DNA of 64,000 bases. Source: DAITPV01 sp050692555. GTDB taxonomy: Bacteria; Actinomycetota; UBA4738; CALAEC01. Numbering within the stretch: position 1 is the first letter of the stretch; every line of letters begins with the position of its first letter. The notes beneath the pieces were generated by a model. The model was not told where the DNA came from. It saw nothing but the letters and a program-made list of their open reading frames with translations, and did no database searches. Location of the stretch: the NCBI GenBank assembly GCA_050692555.1, contig JBOGVS010000001.1, forward strand, positions 1-64,000, written 5' to 3'. Both the position numbers and the translations under genes were made by a program. Of the stretch, positions 43,416 through 52,780 are shown one piece after another.

Positions 43416-44282
43416 CTACGAGAGACGCCGAGCGGTCCCCGCCGCCAGCGAGATCATCTGGGCATAGGCCGTGGCGGTCGGCGGGCGGCTGGCGGGGTCC
43501 TTCTCCAGCGCCCGGAGGACCGCCCACGCCAGACCTTCGGTCGCGTCATCCCGGCCGGTGGTTGGATCCGGCGGTTCCTCCTCCAGGTGGGCGATCCCCA
43601 CCTGGAACACGCTCTTCTCCGCGAACGGCGCCTTGCCGGCCAGGCACTCGTACACCACGCAGCCCAGCGCGTAGATGTCGCTTGCGGGAGTGGCCGGCAG
43701 GCCCTTGATCAGCTCCGGGGCCAGGTAGTCGAGCGTCCCCATGACCTGGCCGGGCTTGGTCAGCACGGTGTAGGCGCGGCCCTTGGCCAGGCCGAAATCG
43801 GTCAGGAGGGCCGTGCCCTGCTCGTCGAGCATGATGTTGGACGGCTTGATGTCCCGGTGGACGAGCTCATGGCTGTGGAGGGCATCGAGGCCGGCGGCCA
43901 CCTCGGAGGTCACCCTGACGATTTCGGGGAGAGGGATCTTGCCTTCCTCCTCGATCCGCTGCTCGAGGGTGCGGCCGCTCACGTAGTCGACCGCCAGGTA
44001 GCTCCGGCCGTCGGCTTCCCCGGCGTCGAGGACGGGGACCAGGTGCTTGTTCCGGACCTCCCCTGCGGCTCGGGCCTCGTGCACGAACCGCTTCCGGTAG
44101 GTCTCGTCGTGGGTCAGCTCGCGCTTCAGGACCTTGAGCGCCACTCGCTGGCCGTCCTCCTGGCGGACCGCGAGGAACACGATCCCCATCCCGCCTTCAC
44201 CGAGCACCGACTCGAGCCGGAAATGGCCGAGATGGCCGCCGGGCTCCAGGTCTTCGTTGCTCTCGCGACGGCCGCCCCACAT
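43416..44282 (-). CDS. Ser/Thr protein kinase (PknB-like catalytic domain, no membrane anchor)
   Basis: The 288-residue protein is a single Hanks-type kinase domain: Gly loop LGEGGMGIVF, catalytic Lys in VALKVLKRE, HRDIKPSNIML, DFGLAKG, APE in YLAPELI and a C-lobe with SDIYALGC. No outer PASTA repeats or membrane helix follow. I chose ATG 44282 since TATGCT (44292-44297) is 9 nt upstream; the longer ORF to 44396 would run across the divergent gene's promoter. Its downstream partner is an FHA protein. Confidence 0.88.
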   Translation of the reverse strand: MWGGRRESNEDLEPGGHLGHFRLESVLGEGGMGIVFLAVRQEDGQRVALKVLKRELTHDETYRKRFVHEARAAGEVRNKHLVPVLDAGEADGRSYLAVDYVSGRTLEQRIEEEGKIPLPEIVRVTSEVAAGLDALHSHELVHRDIKPSNIMLDEQGTALLTDFGLAKGRAYTVLTKPGQVMGTLDYLAPELIKGLPATPASDIYALGCVVYECLAGKAPFAEKSVFQVGIAHLEEEPPDPTTGRDDATEGLAWAVLRALEKDPASRPPTATAYAQMISLAAGTARRLS

Positions 44283-44291
44283 CGCCGCGGT

Positions 44292-44351
44292 AGCATATCG
44301 CGACTCTCGAGCGCTCCCCCCGGGCCGGCTCGAAGCCCCTCGGGCTAGGCT
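44292..44351. promoter_or_regulatory. Divergent leaderless promoter pair
   Basis: TATGCT on the minus strand (44292-44297, 9 nt from ATG 44282) and TAGGCT on the plus strand (44346-44351, 7 nt from GTG 44359) are the two -10 elements of the kinase and oxidoreductase genes. Confidence 0.45.
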
Positions 44352-44358
44352 ATCGGCC

Positions 44359-45708
44359 GTGCCGCTCACCGAGCCGAGAGACTCGACGATAGCCATCGTT
44401 GGGGACGGCTTCGGCTCGATCCTGACCTACGCCACCGCGATCTACCTCGGCTTCAGCCCGGAGCAGCTCACCGTCTACGGGCCGAACGACAACCCCGTGT
44501 CCACCTACCATCAGTACGCGTTCAACTTGGGCCAGACCGTCCTGCGATCGGAGTCCGAGTCGCACTTCCTGCCGGCCGACTGGCCGACGTTCGCTCAACT
44601 CGATGCATGGTCCAGGGGGAGCTTCGCTCCGCTGTTCCGCTCGATCCGCCGGAAGTACAACCCCGGGGTACCCGACATCCTCTCGGAGGCGGTGGTGGTG
44701 GCCCGGGATCTCGGTTGGAACGCGAACCGGTACCCCCACAAGGTGGGGTGGCTTCAGCGTGAGCATTCACCCACAGACCATTTCGTGCTGTACGACGAAG
44801 AAGCCAACTACGTGGGGCGGGCCAGGCACGTGATGCTGACGGTGGGGCACGGCCCGCTCTCGTTCCCCCCGCTCCTGGCCCGGGCTCGGGAGGACCCGCG
44901 GATGCGGGACCGCATCGTCCAGGCCTACGAGCCGAAGGCCTACGCGCCCGGGGGGCGGTACGTGGTCATCGGGGCGGGGATCGCATCGGTAAACGAATGG
45001 GCGAACGCTATCGACGCCGGAGCCAAGGTCGTGTCGCTCCTCCGGAGCCCCCACCCCGACGAGCAGGATCTCAACACGCCCCGGTGCTTTTTCGAGGCTC
45101 GAGGGATCGACGCCTTCCAGGGTCTGCCGTACGACCAGCGGATCGCGTTCCTGGGCACGATCCTCAAGGGGACGTCGCCGCGGCGCCGGGGATGGGAGGA
45201 TCGCATCCGCCGGGCCACGTCCGAAGGGCGGTTCGAGCAGCTCATCGGGGAGGTCGCTCGCGTCGAGCCGGGCCCCGCCGGGTTGCGGATCCACGTGACC
45301 AGCCGGCACGGCCCCGACCCGGGGTGGCTCGACGTGACCGGGGTGATCGCCGGTACCGGCTTCGTCAGATCGGTGCTGGCCATCCCGCTCCTTCGCCGGC
45401 TGATCGAGTTCTACGACCTCCCCATCGAGGAGGGCCGGCTTCGCCTCACTACCAGCTGCGGGCTGCCGGGGCTGGATGTGCCCAACTCGCGGATCTGCAT
45501 GAACGGGATCTACGCCAACCCGGTGGTTCCCAACGGCGACACGATCGCCGGCCTCAAGTACATCGCCAGGCGATTCGTGGCCGACTGCGCCCGGGCGGAG
45601 CGCCTGCGCCCCCGCCCGTTCCTCCACCGGTTCCGGATGCAGCGATCGCTGGCCGGAGCCACCGCGGAGGCGATCCGGCGGGCCCGGCGGATGGAGCAGA
45701 TCGCCTGA
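44359..45708 (+). CDS. FAD/NAD(P)-binding oxidoreductase, monooxygenase-like
   Basis: This 449-residue protein has two dinucleotide-binding motifs: IAIVGDGFGSILTYATAI near the N-terminus (GxGxxx pattern, degenerate) and YVVIGAGIASVNEWANAI at about residue 200. The layout, with FAD motif then NADPH motif, recalls flavin-containing monooxygenases and lysine/ornithine N-hydroxylases. The substrate is unknown. GTG 44359 is leaderless-type. A membrane protein gene follows 19 nt later. Confidence 0.75.
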   Translation: MPLTEPRDSTIAIVGDGFGSILTYATAIYLGFSPEQLTVYGPNDNPVSTYHQYAFNLGQTVLRSESESHFLPADWPTFAQLDAWSRGSFAPLFRSIRRKYNPGVPDILSEAVVVARDLGWNANRYPHKVGWLQREHSPTDHFVLYDEEANYVGRARHVMLTVGHGPLSFPPLLARAREDPRMRDRIVQAYEPKAYAPGGRYVVIGAGIASVNEWANAIDAGAKVVSLLRSPHPDEQDLNTPRCFFEARGIDAFQGLPYDQRIAFLGTILKGTSPRRRGWEDRIRRATSEGRFEQLIGEVARVEPGPAGLRIHVTSRHGPDPGWLDVTGVIAGTGFVRSVLAIPLLRRLIEFYDLPIEEGRLRLTTSCGLPGLDVPNSRICMNGIYANPVVPNGDTIAGLKYIARRFVADCARAERLRPRPFLHRFRMQRSLAGATAEAIRRARRMEQIA

Positions 45709-45727
45709 TGCGAGTCGCGCCCCGGAA

Positions 45728-46297
45728 GTGGGCCGTCTGATGTGCCCCACGATCCTGGGCCGCGTGGAGACCCGGGTGGCCGTGCTCATCGGACCGGCGC
45801 TCCTCGGGCTGCTCCTCAGCCTCATCACGCTGAACCCGGGGTGGATCGTGGCCATCGGGGTCTACCTGCAGATGGGGGTGATCCTGGACACCACCCTGTA
45901 CTCGTGGGTGATCCGGTGGCAGCCGCCGTGGCTGACCGGAGTGATCGCGGTCGCCGAGTTCGTGATCCTGGCGGTGCTCCTGGCGGTCCTCGAGGTTCCG
46001 CTGTCGTTTGCCCAGGCCCTGGTGTTGTACTGGATGAGCTGGGGGATCGCCGTGACCACCAAGATCGTGATCCTGCCGTTCGTATCACTGTCGTGGCTGG
46101 AGAACGGAGGGGAGTTCCGGGAGACCGGGTGGACGATCCCCGCCGAGCTGGAACCGGTCCCCATCATCGCCGCGCCGGACGGCGACCGCCCCCCCGGCCG
46201 GCTGGTCCGGGAGTTCTCCACGGAACATTGGGTCCCGGATGAGCTGAAGCGGGTGCCGTCCCCGTCCGGGGCCCACCGCATCCCGCCGCCGGCCTGA
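45728..46297 (+). CDS. Multi-pass membrane protein of unknown function
   Basis: The 189-residue protein has about four hydrophobic helices (VAVLIGPALLGLLLSLITL, WIVAIGVYLQMGVILDTTLY, WLTGVIAVAEFVILAVLLAVL, and ALVLYWMSWGIAVTTKIVIL), then a soluble Pro-rich tail of about 60 residues. No family comes to mind. The GTG at 45728 and ATG at 45740 are both possible starts. It probably shares a transcript with the oxidoreductase. Confidence 0.65.
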   Translation: MGRLMCPTILGRVETRVAVLIGPALLGLLLSLITLNPGWIVAIGVYLQMGVILDTTLYSWVIRWQPPWLTGVIAVAEFVILAVLLAVLEVPLSFAQALVLYWMSWGIAVTTKIVILPFVSLSWLENGGEFRETGWTIPAELEPVPIIAAPDGDRPPGRLVREFSTEHWVPDELKRVPSPSGAHRIPPPA

Positions 46298-46779
46298 ACG
46301 TTGCGTTGCTCCGCTGGGCTGCGCATCCTCAAGTCGTGGCGACACCCCGAGGAGTTGTTCGTGGGAGGGGTCAGGATCGTGAACAGGTGGCCAGGATCCT
46401 GACCAGTTGAGAACCGTGCCGCCTGGGTCTCTGTGGCACGAGCGTCGCCAGCTCCACCTCCTCCGGCGTGTGCCAGGGCCTGGGCTGTAAGTTCGAGTCT
46501 CCCGGGATCACAGGCCGAGGCCCTACGATGTGGCAACCGCCACCTGCGGTTTCGGCGCAGGGACCTCACCTTTTATGGACCCCTGAACGGGTTACCACCC
46601 CGGGAGGGATAGCTGTCGTTCCTGCTCACCCTGAGACCTTCCTCCGTCGCACGGGAGGCTCGTTCAGTGGATTTGGGGAACCTAGTTATCCGGTTCGTGA
46701 ATGTTGACCGCAGGGACCGCCTTGTGTAGGCTCACCCAATCCGTCCCGGCACGGTGCGGGTGGGGGGGGAGGGTCCAGC
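46298..46779. other. 482-bp region without a supported gene
   Basis: No convincing ORF is present; a 79-residue frame (46468-46707) has no family features. The stretch contains a 10-bp inverted repeat (46369-46404), a tRNA T-loop-like GTTCGAG near 46493 with mismatched stem, and the GGGGGAGGG ribosome-binding site of the next gene at about 46765-46773. It may be the residue of an old insertion, but no target duplication is visible. Confidence 0.45.
46369..46404. repeat. 10-bp inverted repeat
   Basis: GGTCAGGATC (46369-46378) and GATCCTGACC (46395-46404) are exact inverted copies, 16 nt apart. It may be a transcript-end hairpin after the membrane gene or a remnant of a mobile-element end; there is no T-tract. 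Confidence 0.4.
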
Positions 46780-47538
46780 ATGAGGAAGGTAAGCAAGCCC
46801 TGGCTCAGGGGCGCGGTCAGCCTGGCGGTCCTGGTGGGCCTGGCGGCGGCCCTCGTGGCGTCCCCGGTCGGCGCGTTCGACCCCGGGGACAAGAGGAAGG
46901 TCAAGAGGATCGCCCGGAAGCAGGCCAAGAAGCAGGTGAACAAGCTGGCCTCGGGGATCGCCACGAACGTTTTCGACCAGAAGATCGGCAGTGCCAGCGT
47001 CGCTAATGCGGCGAACGCTGGCACACTGGACAATATCGACTCGACGGCCTTCGTTCAGAATCAGGGTGACATCCTGGTCGGTGTTGGGCACCACGACTGG
47101 GTTGCCGAGGGACCGGGGGCCGGCTTCACAGATCACCGATCGCTCCGCGCTCAGCTCGAACGTGGAGCAGCCGGTGATGCCCGCTTCGGCGTCTCCGGCG
47201 ACGCCCCGACGGCGCTCTACGGGAAGCGCTTGGCGCTGAAGGGCGTGGAGTACTGCTACAATGTCCGGCTCAACGCCACGATCGACCAAGCGGAGCTCTT
47301 CGTCCAGACGCACTCAGTCGGTACACATAATCTGTCCCCCGTAGCCACAGATCCCACCAACCGGACGGATGAGGCGTGCCGAACGCTGTTTCCCCCCAGT
47401 CCGGTCACGTTGACAGAGAACGACTACGTGTCGTTCGCGCTGGACGTCGCGTACTCGGCTGCGGGTCGGGTTGACGTGAGCAGGGTGACGTTCATCCTCA
47501 CGCCCACCTCGGAGGCGGCTGTGACACCCAGCCGCTAG
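46780..47538 (+). CDS. Secreted protein of unknown function
   Basis: The 252-residue protein has a signal peptide (MRKVSKPWLRGAVSLAVLVGLAAALVASPVGA), a basic Lys/Arg-rich helix (DKRKVKRIARKQAKKQVNKL, about residues 37-56), then 'SASVANAANAGTLDNIDSTAF', which is common in repetitive actinobacterial surface proteins as I know them. The rest looks beta-rich with two Cys. A GGGGGAGGG before the ATG supports this start. It is probably an extracellular structural or adhesin-like protein. Confidence 0.75.
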   Translation: MRKVSKPWLRGAVSLAVLVGLAAALVASPVGAFDPGDKRKVKRIARKQAKKQVNKLASGIATNVFDQKIGSASVANAANAGTLDNIDSTAFVQNQGDILVGVGHHDWVAEGPGAGFTDHRSLRAQLERGAAGDARFGVSGDAPTALYGKRLALKGVEYCYNVRLNATIDQAELFVQTHSVGTHNLSPVATDPTNRTDEACRTLFPPSPVTLTENDYVSFALDVAYSAAGRVDVSRVTFILTPTSEAAVTPSR

Positions 47539-47586
47539 GCCTCGGGCGCCAACACGTTTCTCGTTTCAGGAGACGACGGCAGCAAA

Positions 47587-47603
47587 GGCTAGGTGACCTA
47601 GCC
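47587..47603. repeat. 17-bp palindrome between convergent genes
   Basis: GGCTAGGT-G-ACCTAGCC is a perfect 8+1+8 palindrome in the short gap between the secreted protein and the GH94 gene. It could act as a bidirectional transcript-end hairpin or a protein site. Confidence 0.35.
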
Positions 47604-47660
47604 CGGAGGAGCGAGGCCGAGCCGGGGGGCGACCTCTCAGGTGTCCGGGGAGAGGATTGG

Positions 47661-50114
47661 CTATCTCTCGATCGCTGCCTCTACCGTGACGGTGGCCCCT
47701 TCGGGGGCCGCCGGCACCAGGCTTCCGGAGATGGGACGGCCATCCACGATCACCGAGGTCACCCGCCCCAGGGCTCCGCTCCGCTTGCGGACATCGATGC
47801 GATAGGTCGCCCCCCGGAAGCGGCGAACGGCCGTGAAGCCGTCCCAGTCCGAGGGGAGGCAGGGGTCGACACGCAGGCCGTCGTGCTCCGGGCGGATGCC
47901 CAGGATCCACTGGGTGATGGCCACGAAGCTCCACGCCGCGGTGCCGGTGAGCCAGGAGTTCTTGGCCTCGCCGTGGGTCGGGGCCTCCTTGCCCGCGATC
48001 ATCTGGGCGTAGACGTATGGCTCGCAGCGGTGTACCTCGCTGATCGGCTCGCGGGCCGACGGGTTGAGTCGCATGTAGTAGTCGAACGCTCGGTCGCCGT
48101 TCCCCACCAGCGTCTCCGCGATCACGATCCACGGGTTCGTGTGACAGAACACGCCCCCGTTCTCCTTGTAGCCGGGCGGATACGAGGTGATCTCTCCGAG
48201 CTCCACGCGGTACCTGGAGTAGGCCGGTTCCAGGAGCACGATCCCGTGCGGGGTGGCCAGGTGCTCCGCCACGGAGGCCAGGGCCTGCTCGGCCTTGCCG
48301 TCATCGAGGCCTACCCCGCCCATCACGCACATGCCCTGAGGCTCGATGAAGATCCGGCCCTCGTCGTTCTCCTCAGAACCGATCACCGTCCCGACATGGC
48401 CGTAGGCTCGCCGGAACCACCGGCCGTCCCAACCGTGGGCCGCCACGGCCGCGTTCATCTCCTCCCCGGCCGCCCGGTAGCTCGCCGCGTCGTCACGGTG
48501 CCCCCGCCGCTCGGCCATCTCGGCGAGCTCCGCCGCCGCCAGCGTGAACAGCCCGGCGATGAACACGGACTCGGCCACGCCTCCCTCCCGGTTCTCCACG
48601 GTCTGGAACGACTCCCCGGGAGTCTCCGAGAACGCGTTGAGGTTCAGGCAGTCGTTCCAGTCGGCCCGCCCGATCAGCGGCAGGGCATGCGGTCCCAGCC
48701 GGTCGAGCGTGTACCGGATCGAGCGCTGCAGGTGCTCGAAGAGCGGCGATTCCGTGCCCGGCCGGTTCTCGTAGGGGACCGGCTCGTCGAGGATCGCGAG
48801 ATCGCCGGTCTCCTTCACGTAGGCCACTGCGGCCAGGATCAGCCACAGGGGGTCGTCGTTGAACCCCGAGCCGATGTCGTCGTTCCCCCGCTTGGTCAAC
48901 GGCTGGTACTGGTGGTAGGCGCCGCCGGAGGGGAGCTGTGTGGCGGCCAGGTCCAGGAGCCGCTCTCGAGCTCGCGCCGGAGCCATGTGCACGAAACCAA
49001 GGAGGTCCTGATTGGAGTCCCGGAACCCGATGCCCCGGCCGACACCCGATTCGAACAGCGACGCCGAGCGAGACAGGTTGAACGTGACCATGCACTGATA
49101 GGCGTTCCACACGTTGACCAGGCGATCGGTGTGCCGGTCCGGCGTGGAGACCTCGAGGATCCCCAGGAGGTCGGACCAGGAGGTCCTCAACTGCTCGAAC
49201 GCGGCGTCGACCTCTTCGATGCGGGTGTAGCGGTCGATGACCGGGCGGACCCGTCGCTTGTCGATGGTCTGGGAGCCGGGTGGGTCGAACTTCGCCTCCG
49301 GCGGGTTCTCCGCGTACCCCAGCACGAACACGATCTCGCTGGTCTCTCTGGGCTGGAGGGCCACCTCGACGTGATGCGAGCCGCACGGCGACCAGCCGTG
49401 GGCGATGGAGTCCCCCGAGCGGCCCCGTTCGACGGCCGCCGGCCGATCCCAGCCTCGATACGCGCCGAGGAACTCATCGCGCTGCGTGTCGAACCCCGAG
49501 ATCTTCGTGGAGCAGGCGAAGTAGGCGAAATGATTGCGACGCTCTCGGTATTCGGTCTTGTGGTAGATGACCCCGTCCTCCACCTCGACCTCCCCGGTGG
49601 AATGGTTGCGCTGGAAGTTGGTGGCGTCGTCCCAGGCATCCCACAGGCAGAACTCCACCGAGCTGAACAGCGACAGGCGCGCGGGGTCGCTGCGGTGGTT
49701 GGTGAGGCTCACCCGCCAGATCTCCAGGGTCTCCCCGACCGGGACGAAGTACAGGGTCTCGGCCTCGATGCCCGAGCGACGCGAGCCGATGATCGTGTAC
49801 CCCAGCCCGTGGCGACACCGGTAGTCCTGGAGCTCGGTGCGGGTGGGCTGCCATGACGGCGACCAGAACTCCCCGGTGGCCGCATCGCGGATGTAAACGT
49901 AGCGGCCTCCGGCGTCGAGGGGCGCGTTGTTGTAACGGTACCGGGTCAGCCGCCGGAGCCGGGCGTCACTGTGGAAGGAGTACCCTCCGGCGGTGTTCGA
50001 GATGATCCCGAAGTAATCCTCGCTGCCCAGGTAGTTGATCCACGGCAGCGGCGTGTCCGGTCGCGAGATGACGTACTCGCGAGCCCGGTCGTCGAAGCGT
50101 CCGAAGCGGGTCAC
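47661..50114 (-). CDS. GH94 cellobiose-phosphorylase-family enzyme
   Basis: The 817-residue protein matches cellobiose phosphorylases in length and motif order: N-terminal FGRFDDRAREYVISRPDTP, INYLGSEDYFGIISNTAGG, then catalytic Asp in IGRADWNDCLNLN (general acid), and C-terminal PQGMCVMGGVGL and NGGVFCHTNPW. It should split a beta-glucoside with phosphate into glucose 1-phosphate and a sugar inside the cell; no signal peptide is present. Cellobiose is the best guess. The GTG 50114 start overlaps the upstream stop as GTGA. It is the last gene of the sugar-uptake operon. Confidence 0.88.
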   Translation of the reverse strand: MTRFGRFDDRAREYVISRPDTPLPWINYLGSEDYFGIISNTAGGYSFHSDARLRRLTRYRYNNAPLDAGGRYVYIRDAATGEFWSPSWQPTRTELQDYRCRHGLGYTIIGSRRSGIEAETLYFVPVGETLEIWRVSLTNHRSDPARLSLFSSVEFCLWDAWDDATNFQRNHSTGEVEVEDGVIYHKTEYRERRNHFAYFACSTKISGFDTQRDEFLGAYRGWDRPAAVERGRSGDSIAHGWSPCGSHHVEVALQPRETSEIVFVLGYAENPPEAKFDPPGSQTIDKRRVRPVIDRYTRIEEVDAAFEQLRTSWSDLLGILEVSTPDRHTDRLVNVWNAYQCMVTFNLSRSASLFESGVGRGIGFRDSNQDLLGFVHMAPARARERLLDLAATQLPSGGAYHQYQPLTKRGNDDIGSGFNDDPLWLILAAVAYVKETGDLAILDEPVPYENRPGTESPLFEHLQRSIRYTLDRLGPHALPLIGRADWNDCLNLNAFSETPGESFQTVENREGGVAESVFIAGLFTLAAAELAEMAERRGHRDDAASYRAAGEEMNAAVAAHGWDGRWFRRAYGHVGTVIGSEENDEGRIFIEPQGMCVMGGVGLDDGKAEQALASVAEHLATPHGIVLLEPAYSRYRVELGEITSYPPGYKENGGVFCHTNPWIVIAETLVGNGDRAFDYYMRLNPSAREPISEVHRCEPYVYAQMIAGKEAPTHGEAKNSWLTGTAAWSFVAITQWILGIRPEHDGLRVDPCLPSDWDGFTAVRRFRGATYRIDVRKRSGALGRVTSVIVDGRPISGSLVPAAPEGATVTVEAAIER

Positions 50115-50680
50115 CGACCTCCGGCGCGAAGCTCCTGTCGGCGCTCGGACAGGTGGTCGGCCACGCCGATGGCGGTGAACGGAAGGGCGGGGGCCAGCAG
50201 GAGGGCAACCGGGCTGGTCCGAAGCATCAGGAAGACGAACGCCGAGACCGCCAGGACGGCCAGGGCCCGCGGCTTCCAGTCGTGAGCGAGGTCTGCCCGC
50301 AGGGCGGCGATTCCCCCGGCTCCCATCCCAGCAACCACACCGGTCACCGCGTCGGCGGCCAGGGCCGAGATGGGGATGCCCACCAGGAGTGCCAGGCCCA
50401 TGGCTCGAAGCACTGCTCCCGGCGCGCGGGGGTGCTCGGATACGAAGGCCAGCACCAGGAACACGAATGGCACCAGGGCGAGCCCGAAGGCGATGAACGG
50501 TGCGGGGCTCGGCGCCCCCCGGCTCTCGGCCACAGACGACACCACCCCCGCGAGCATGAACCAGTAGCCCGGCACGAACAGCAGCGTGGCCAGGGTGATG
50601 GCCAGCCATTTCCGGCGGGGAGGCAAGGGTGCCATTCCCGGCGAAGCACTGGGACGTCGTGGCCTGCGGCCGATGGCCAC
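50111..50680 (-). CDS. Multi-pass membrane protein in the sugar operon
   Basis: The 189-residue protein has about five hydrophobic segments (AITLATLLFVPGYWFMLAGVV, FIAFGLALVPFVFLVLAFV, AMGLALLVGIPISALA, ALAVLAVSAFVFLMLR, VALLLAPALPFTAIGVA). I know no family. It begins 7 nt after the permease stop and its stop overlaps the GH94 start (GTGA). That tight packing suggests a role in the same pathway. Confidence 0.7.
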   Translation of the reverse strand: MAIGRRPRRPSASPGMAPLPPRRKWLAITLATLLFVPGYWFMLAGVVSSVAESRGAPSPAPFIAFGLALVPFVFLVLAFVSEHPRAPGAVLRAMGLALLVGIPISALAADAVTGVVAGMGAGGIAALRADLAHDWKPRALAVLAVSAFVFLMLRTSPVALLLAPALPFTAIGVADHLSERRQELRAGGR

Positions 50681-50687
50681 CGGGGCC

Positions 50688-51617
50688 TCAGCCCTTGACC
50701 GAGCCGGCGGTGAGCCCCCTGACGAAGTACCGCTGCAGCGAGAAGAACACCGCCAGGGGCAGGATCATCGAGATGAACGCCGCGGCCGTGAGCAGGTGCC
50801 AGTTCTCCCCCCGGGACCCCACCAGGTTCGCCAGGGCGATCGTGACGACCTGGTTCTCCCGGGTGCCCCCCAGGAACACGTAGGCCACCAGGAGGTCGTT
50901 CCACACCCACAGGAACTGGAAGATGGCGAAGGCCGCCAGCGCCGGCACCGAGAGCGGGACGATCAGCCGCCAGAAGATCGTGAAGTGGTCGGCCCCGTCG
51001 ATCTTGGCCGACTCGATGGTGGACGACGGTAGCGCCCCGATGTAGTTGCGGAGCAGGTAGATGGCCAGTGGAAGGCCGAAGCCGGTGTGGGCCAGCCAAA
51101 CGCCCAGGAAGGTGCCGTTGAGGTCCAGGTCGGGGAACAGCAGGAACCGGCCGATGGTGGCCCCGCCCACGTACAGGCGGAGGATGGGGATCAGGGCCAT
51201 CTGAAGGGGGACCACCATCAGCCCGACCACCGCCACGAACAGGAAGTAGCGCCCCCGAAACTCCATCCACGAGAACGCGTAGGCCGCGAACGCGGCGATG
51301 GTGATGGGGATCACGGTGGACGGGATGGACACCGCCAGGCTGTTCAGGAAGGCGTTCCCGAAGCCCTCCGCATCGAGCGCCAGCTCGTAGTTCTCGAACG
51401 TCCACTCCGCCGCCCGGAACGGGTGGGCCAGCGCGGTCCACCACCCGGTGGCGTCGACCAGCGCCTCGGGCCGGAACGAGGTGATCAGGACCCCCGCCGC
51501 GGGGATCACCCACAGCACCACTACGACCAGGACGGTGATCCGGACGAACAACCCACCCTTCCGAACCTCGCCGGGTCCCCGCACCTCGGGGGTGGTGGGG
51601 ATCGGGACGGCGCTCAC
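50688..51617 (-). CDS. Carbohydrate ABC transporter permease (MalG-type)
   Basis: The 309-residue protein has six hydrophobic segments and the EAA loop 'ESAKIDGADHFTIFWRLIVPL' that docks with the ATPase, as in MalG-type sugar permeases. It follows the MalF-type permease with a 4-nt ATGA-type overlap. The two permeases form the membrane channel for the sugar brought by the lipoprotein gene upstream. Confidence 0.9.
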   Translation of the reverse strand: MSAVPIPTTPEVRGPGEVRKGGLFVRITVLVVVVLWVIPAAGVLITSFRPEALVDATGWWTALAHPFRAAEWTFENYELALDAEGFGNAFLNSLAVSIPSTVIPITIAAFAAYAFSWMEFRGRYFLFVAVVGLMVVPLQMALIPILRLYVGGATIGRFLLFPDLDLNGTFLGVWLAHTGFGLPLAIYLLRNYIGALPSSTIESAKIDGADHFTIFWRLIVPLSVPALAAFAIFQFLWVWNDLLVAYVFLGGTRENQVVTIALANLVGSRGENWHLLTAAAFISMILPLAVFFSLQRYFVRGLTAGSVKG

Positions 51618-52756
51618 CGGGTCGCCTCCTGCTCACGGAACCGGCGGATGTTCCAGATCATGATGGGGATGATCGCCACGAACAGGACCACGGCGATGGC
51701 GGCGCCCCGGCCGTCGTGGTTGCTGATGAAGAACCACCGGATCATCCGTTCGGCGATGACCTCCGTGCCGTTGGTTTCCGCGTTGCCCATCACGAAGACG
51801 ATGTCGAACACCTTCAGCGCGGTGATGGCCATGTACGTGGTCACCACGGCGATCGTTGGGAGGATGGTGGGCACGATGATCTTCCGGAACAGCTGGAACT
51901 CCGAAGCGCCGTCGATGCGAGCCGCCTCGATGATCCCGTCGGGGATCGCCTTGATCGCCGCCGACAGGACCACCATGGCGAAACCGGTCTGCATCCACAC
52001 CATGATCGCCATCAGCAGAAGGTTGTTCCACGGCATCACGTTGAGCCAGGCAACGGGCTCGTTGCCAAGGCCCACCATGATCCCGTTCAGCAACCCGATG
52101 TTGCTGCCGAACCCCTCCGGCCGGAAGCTGTAGATCAGTCGCCAGGTGATCGACGCACCGGCGAAGGAGATGGCCATCGGCAGGAAGATCAGGGACTTGG
52201 CCACCGCCTCACCCCGGCGGAGCCGGTCGGCAAGCGTGGCAAAGGCCAGGCCGATGCTCACGGCCACCAGAGGCACCAGGATGACCCACCCCAGCGTATT
52301 GCGGATCGCCCGGAGCATGCTCTCGTTGGTGAACACGAATGCGAAGTTCTCCAGCCCGATGAAGTTTTCGCCGAACTGGTCCTTGAGGCTGAGGAGGATG
52401 GTGTTGATCACCGGGTAGATGAGGAACACGCTCAAGATGACCAGCGCGGGCCCCACGAAGATGTAGGGGCGCACGCTCTCCCGGTACCTCGCCCCGAGCA
52501 GGTCGACGGCCCGGTTCATCGCCCAGTACAGGAAGAAGACGCCGGCCACCCCCACCACGATGGCCACCCCGACGACCACGAAGCGATTGGCGTCCTCGTC
52601 CCGCAGGAAGTCGAACGTGGCCCACAAACCGAAGAACCCCACCACGGGGATGGCCAGAGCCCCAACCAATCGCAGGAGGGCGACCCAGATCGTTCGCCCC
52701 GCGGTGGGTGCCGGTACGACGATCTGCGAACCCGATGGGCCGGTCCCGGCGGTCAC
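51614..52756 (-). CDS. Carbohydrate ABC transporter permease (MalF-type)
   Basis: The 380-residue protein is a MalF-type permease. Residues 1-95 contain two extra N-terminal helices (IPVVGFFGLWATF and VVVGVAIVVGVAGVFFLYW). The core has the EAA loop EAARIDGASEFQLFRKIIVP and about six helices. The start is GTG 52756. It is separated from the lipoprotein gene by an 87-nt spacer holding a long hairpin, which would lower expression of the permeases compared with the binding protein. Confidence 0.9.
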   Translation of the reverse strand: MTAGTGPSGSQIVVPAPTAGRTIWVALLRLVGALAIPVVGFFGLWATFDFLRDEDANRFVVVGVAIVVGVAGVFFLYWAMNRAVDLLGARYRESVRPYIFVGPALVILSVFLIYPVINTILLSLKDQFGENFIGLENFAFVFTNESMLRAIRNTLGWVILVPLVAVSIGLAFATLADRLRRGEAVAKSLIFLPMAISFAGASITWRLIYSFRPEGFGSNIGLLNGIMVGLGNEPVAWLNVMPWNNLLLMAIMVWMQTGFAMVVLSAAIKAIPDGIIEAARIDGASEFQLFRKIIVPTILPTIAVVTTYMAITALKVFDIVFVMGNAETNGTEVIAERMIRWFFISNHDGRGAAIAVVLFVAIIPIMIWNIRRFREQEATR

Positions 52757-52780
52757 GCCGCTTGGATCCTCCCCTCACCC

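Noticed and set aside
46440..46515. A possible tRNA near 46490 (GTTCGAG T-loop)
   Set aside because: Only two or three of five T-stem pairs form and no matching acceptor or anticodon arm is present.
46468..46707. A 79-residue ORF in the empty stretch
   Set aside because: No ribosome-binding site, no family motif and a Pro/Gly-rich random composition.
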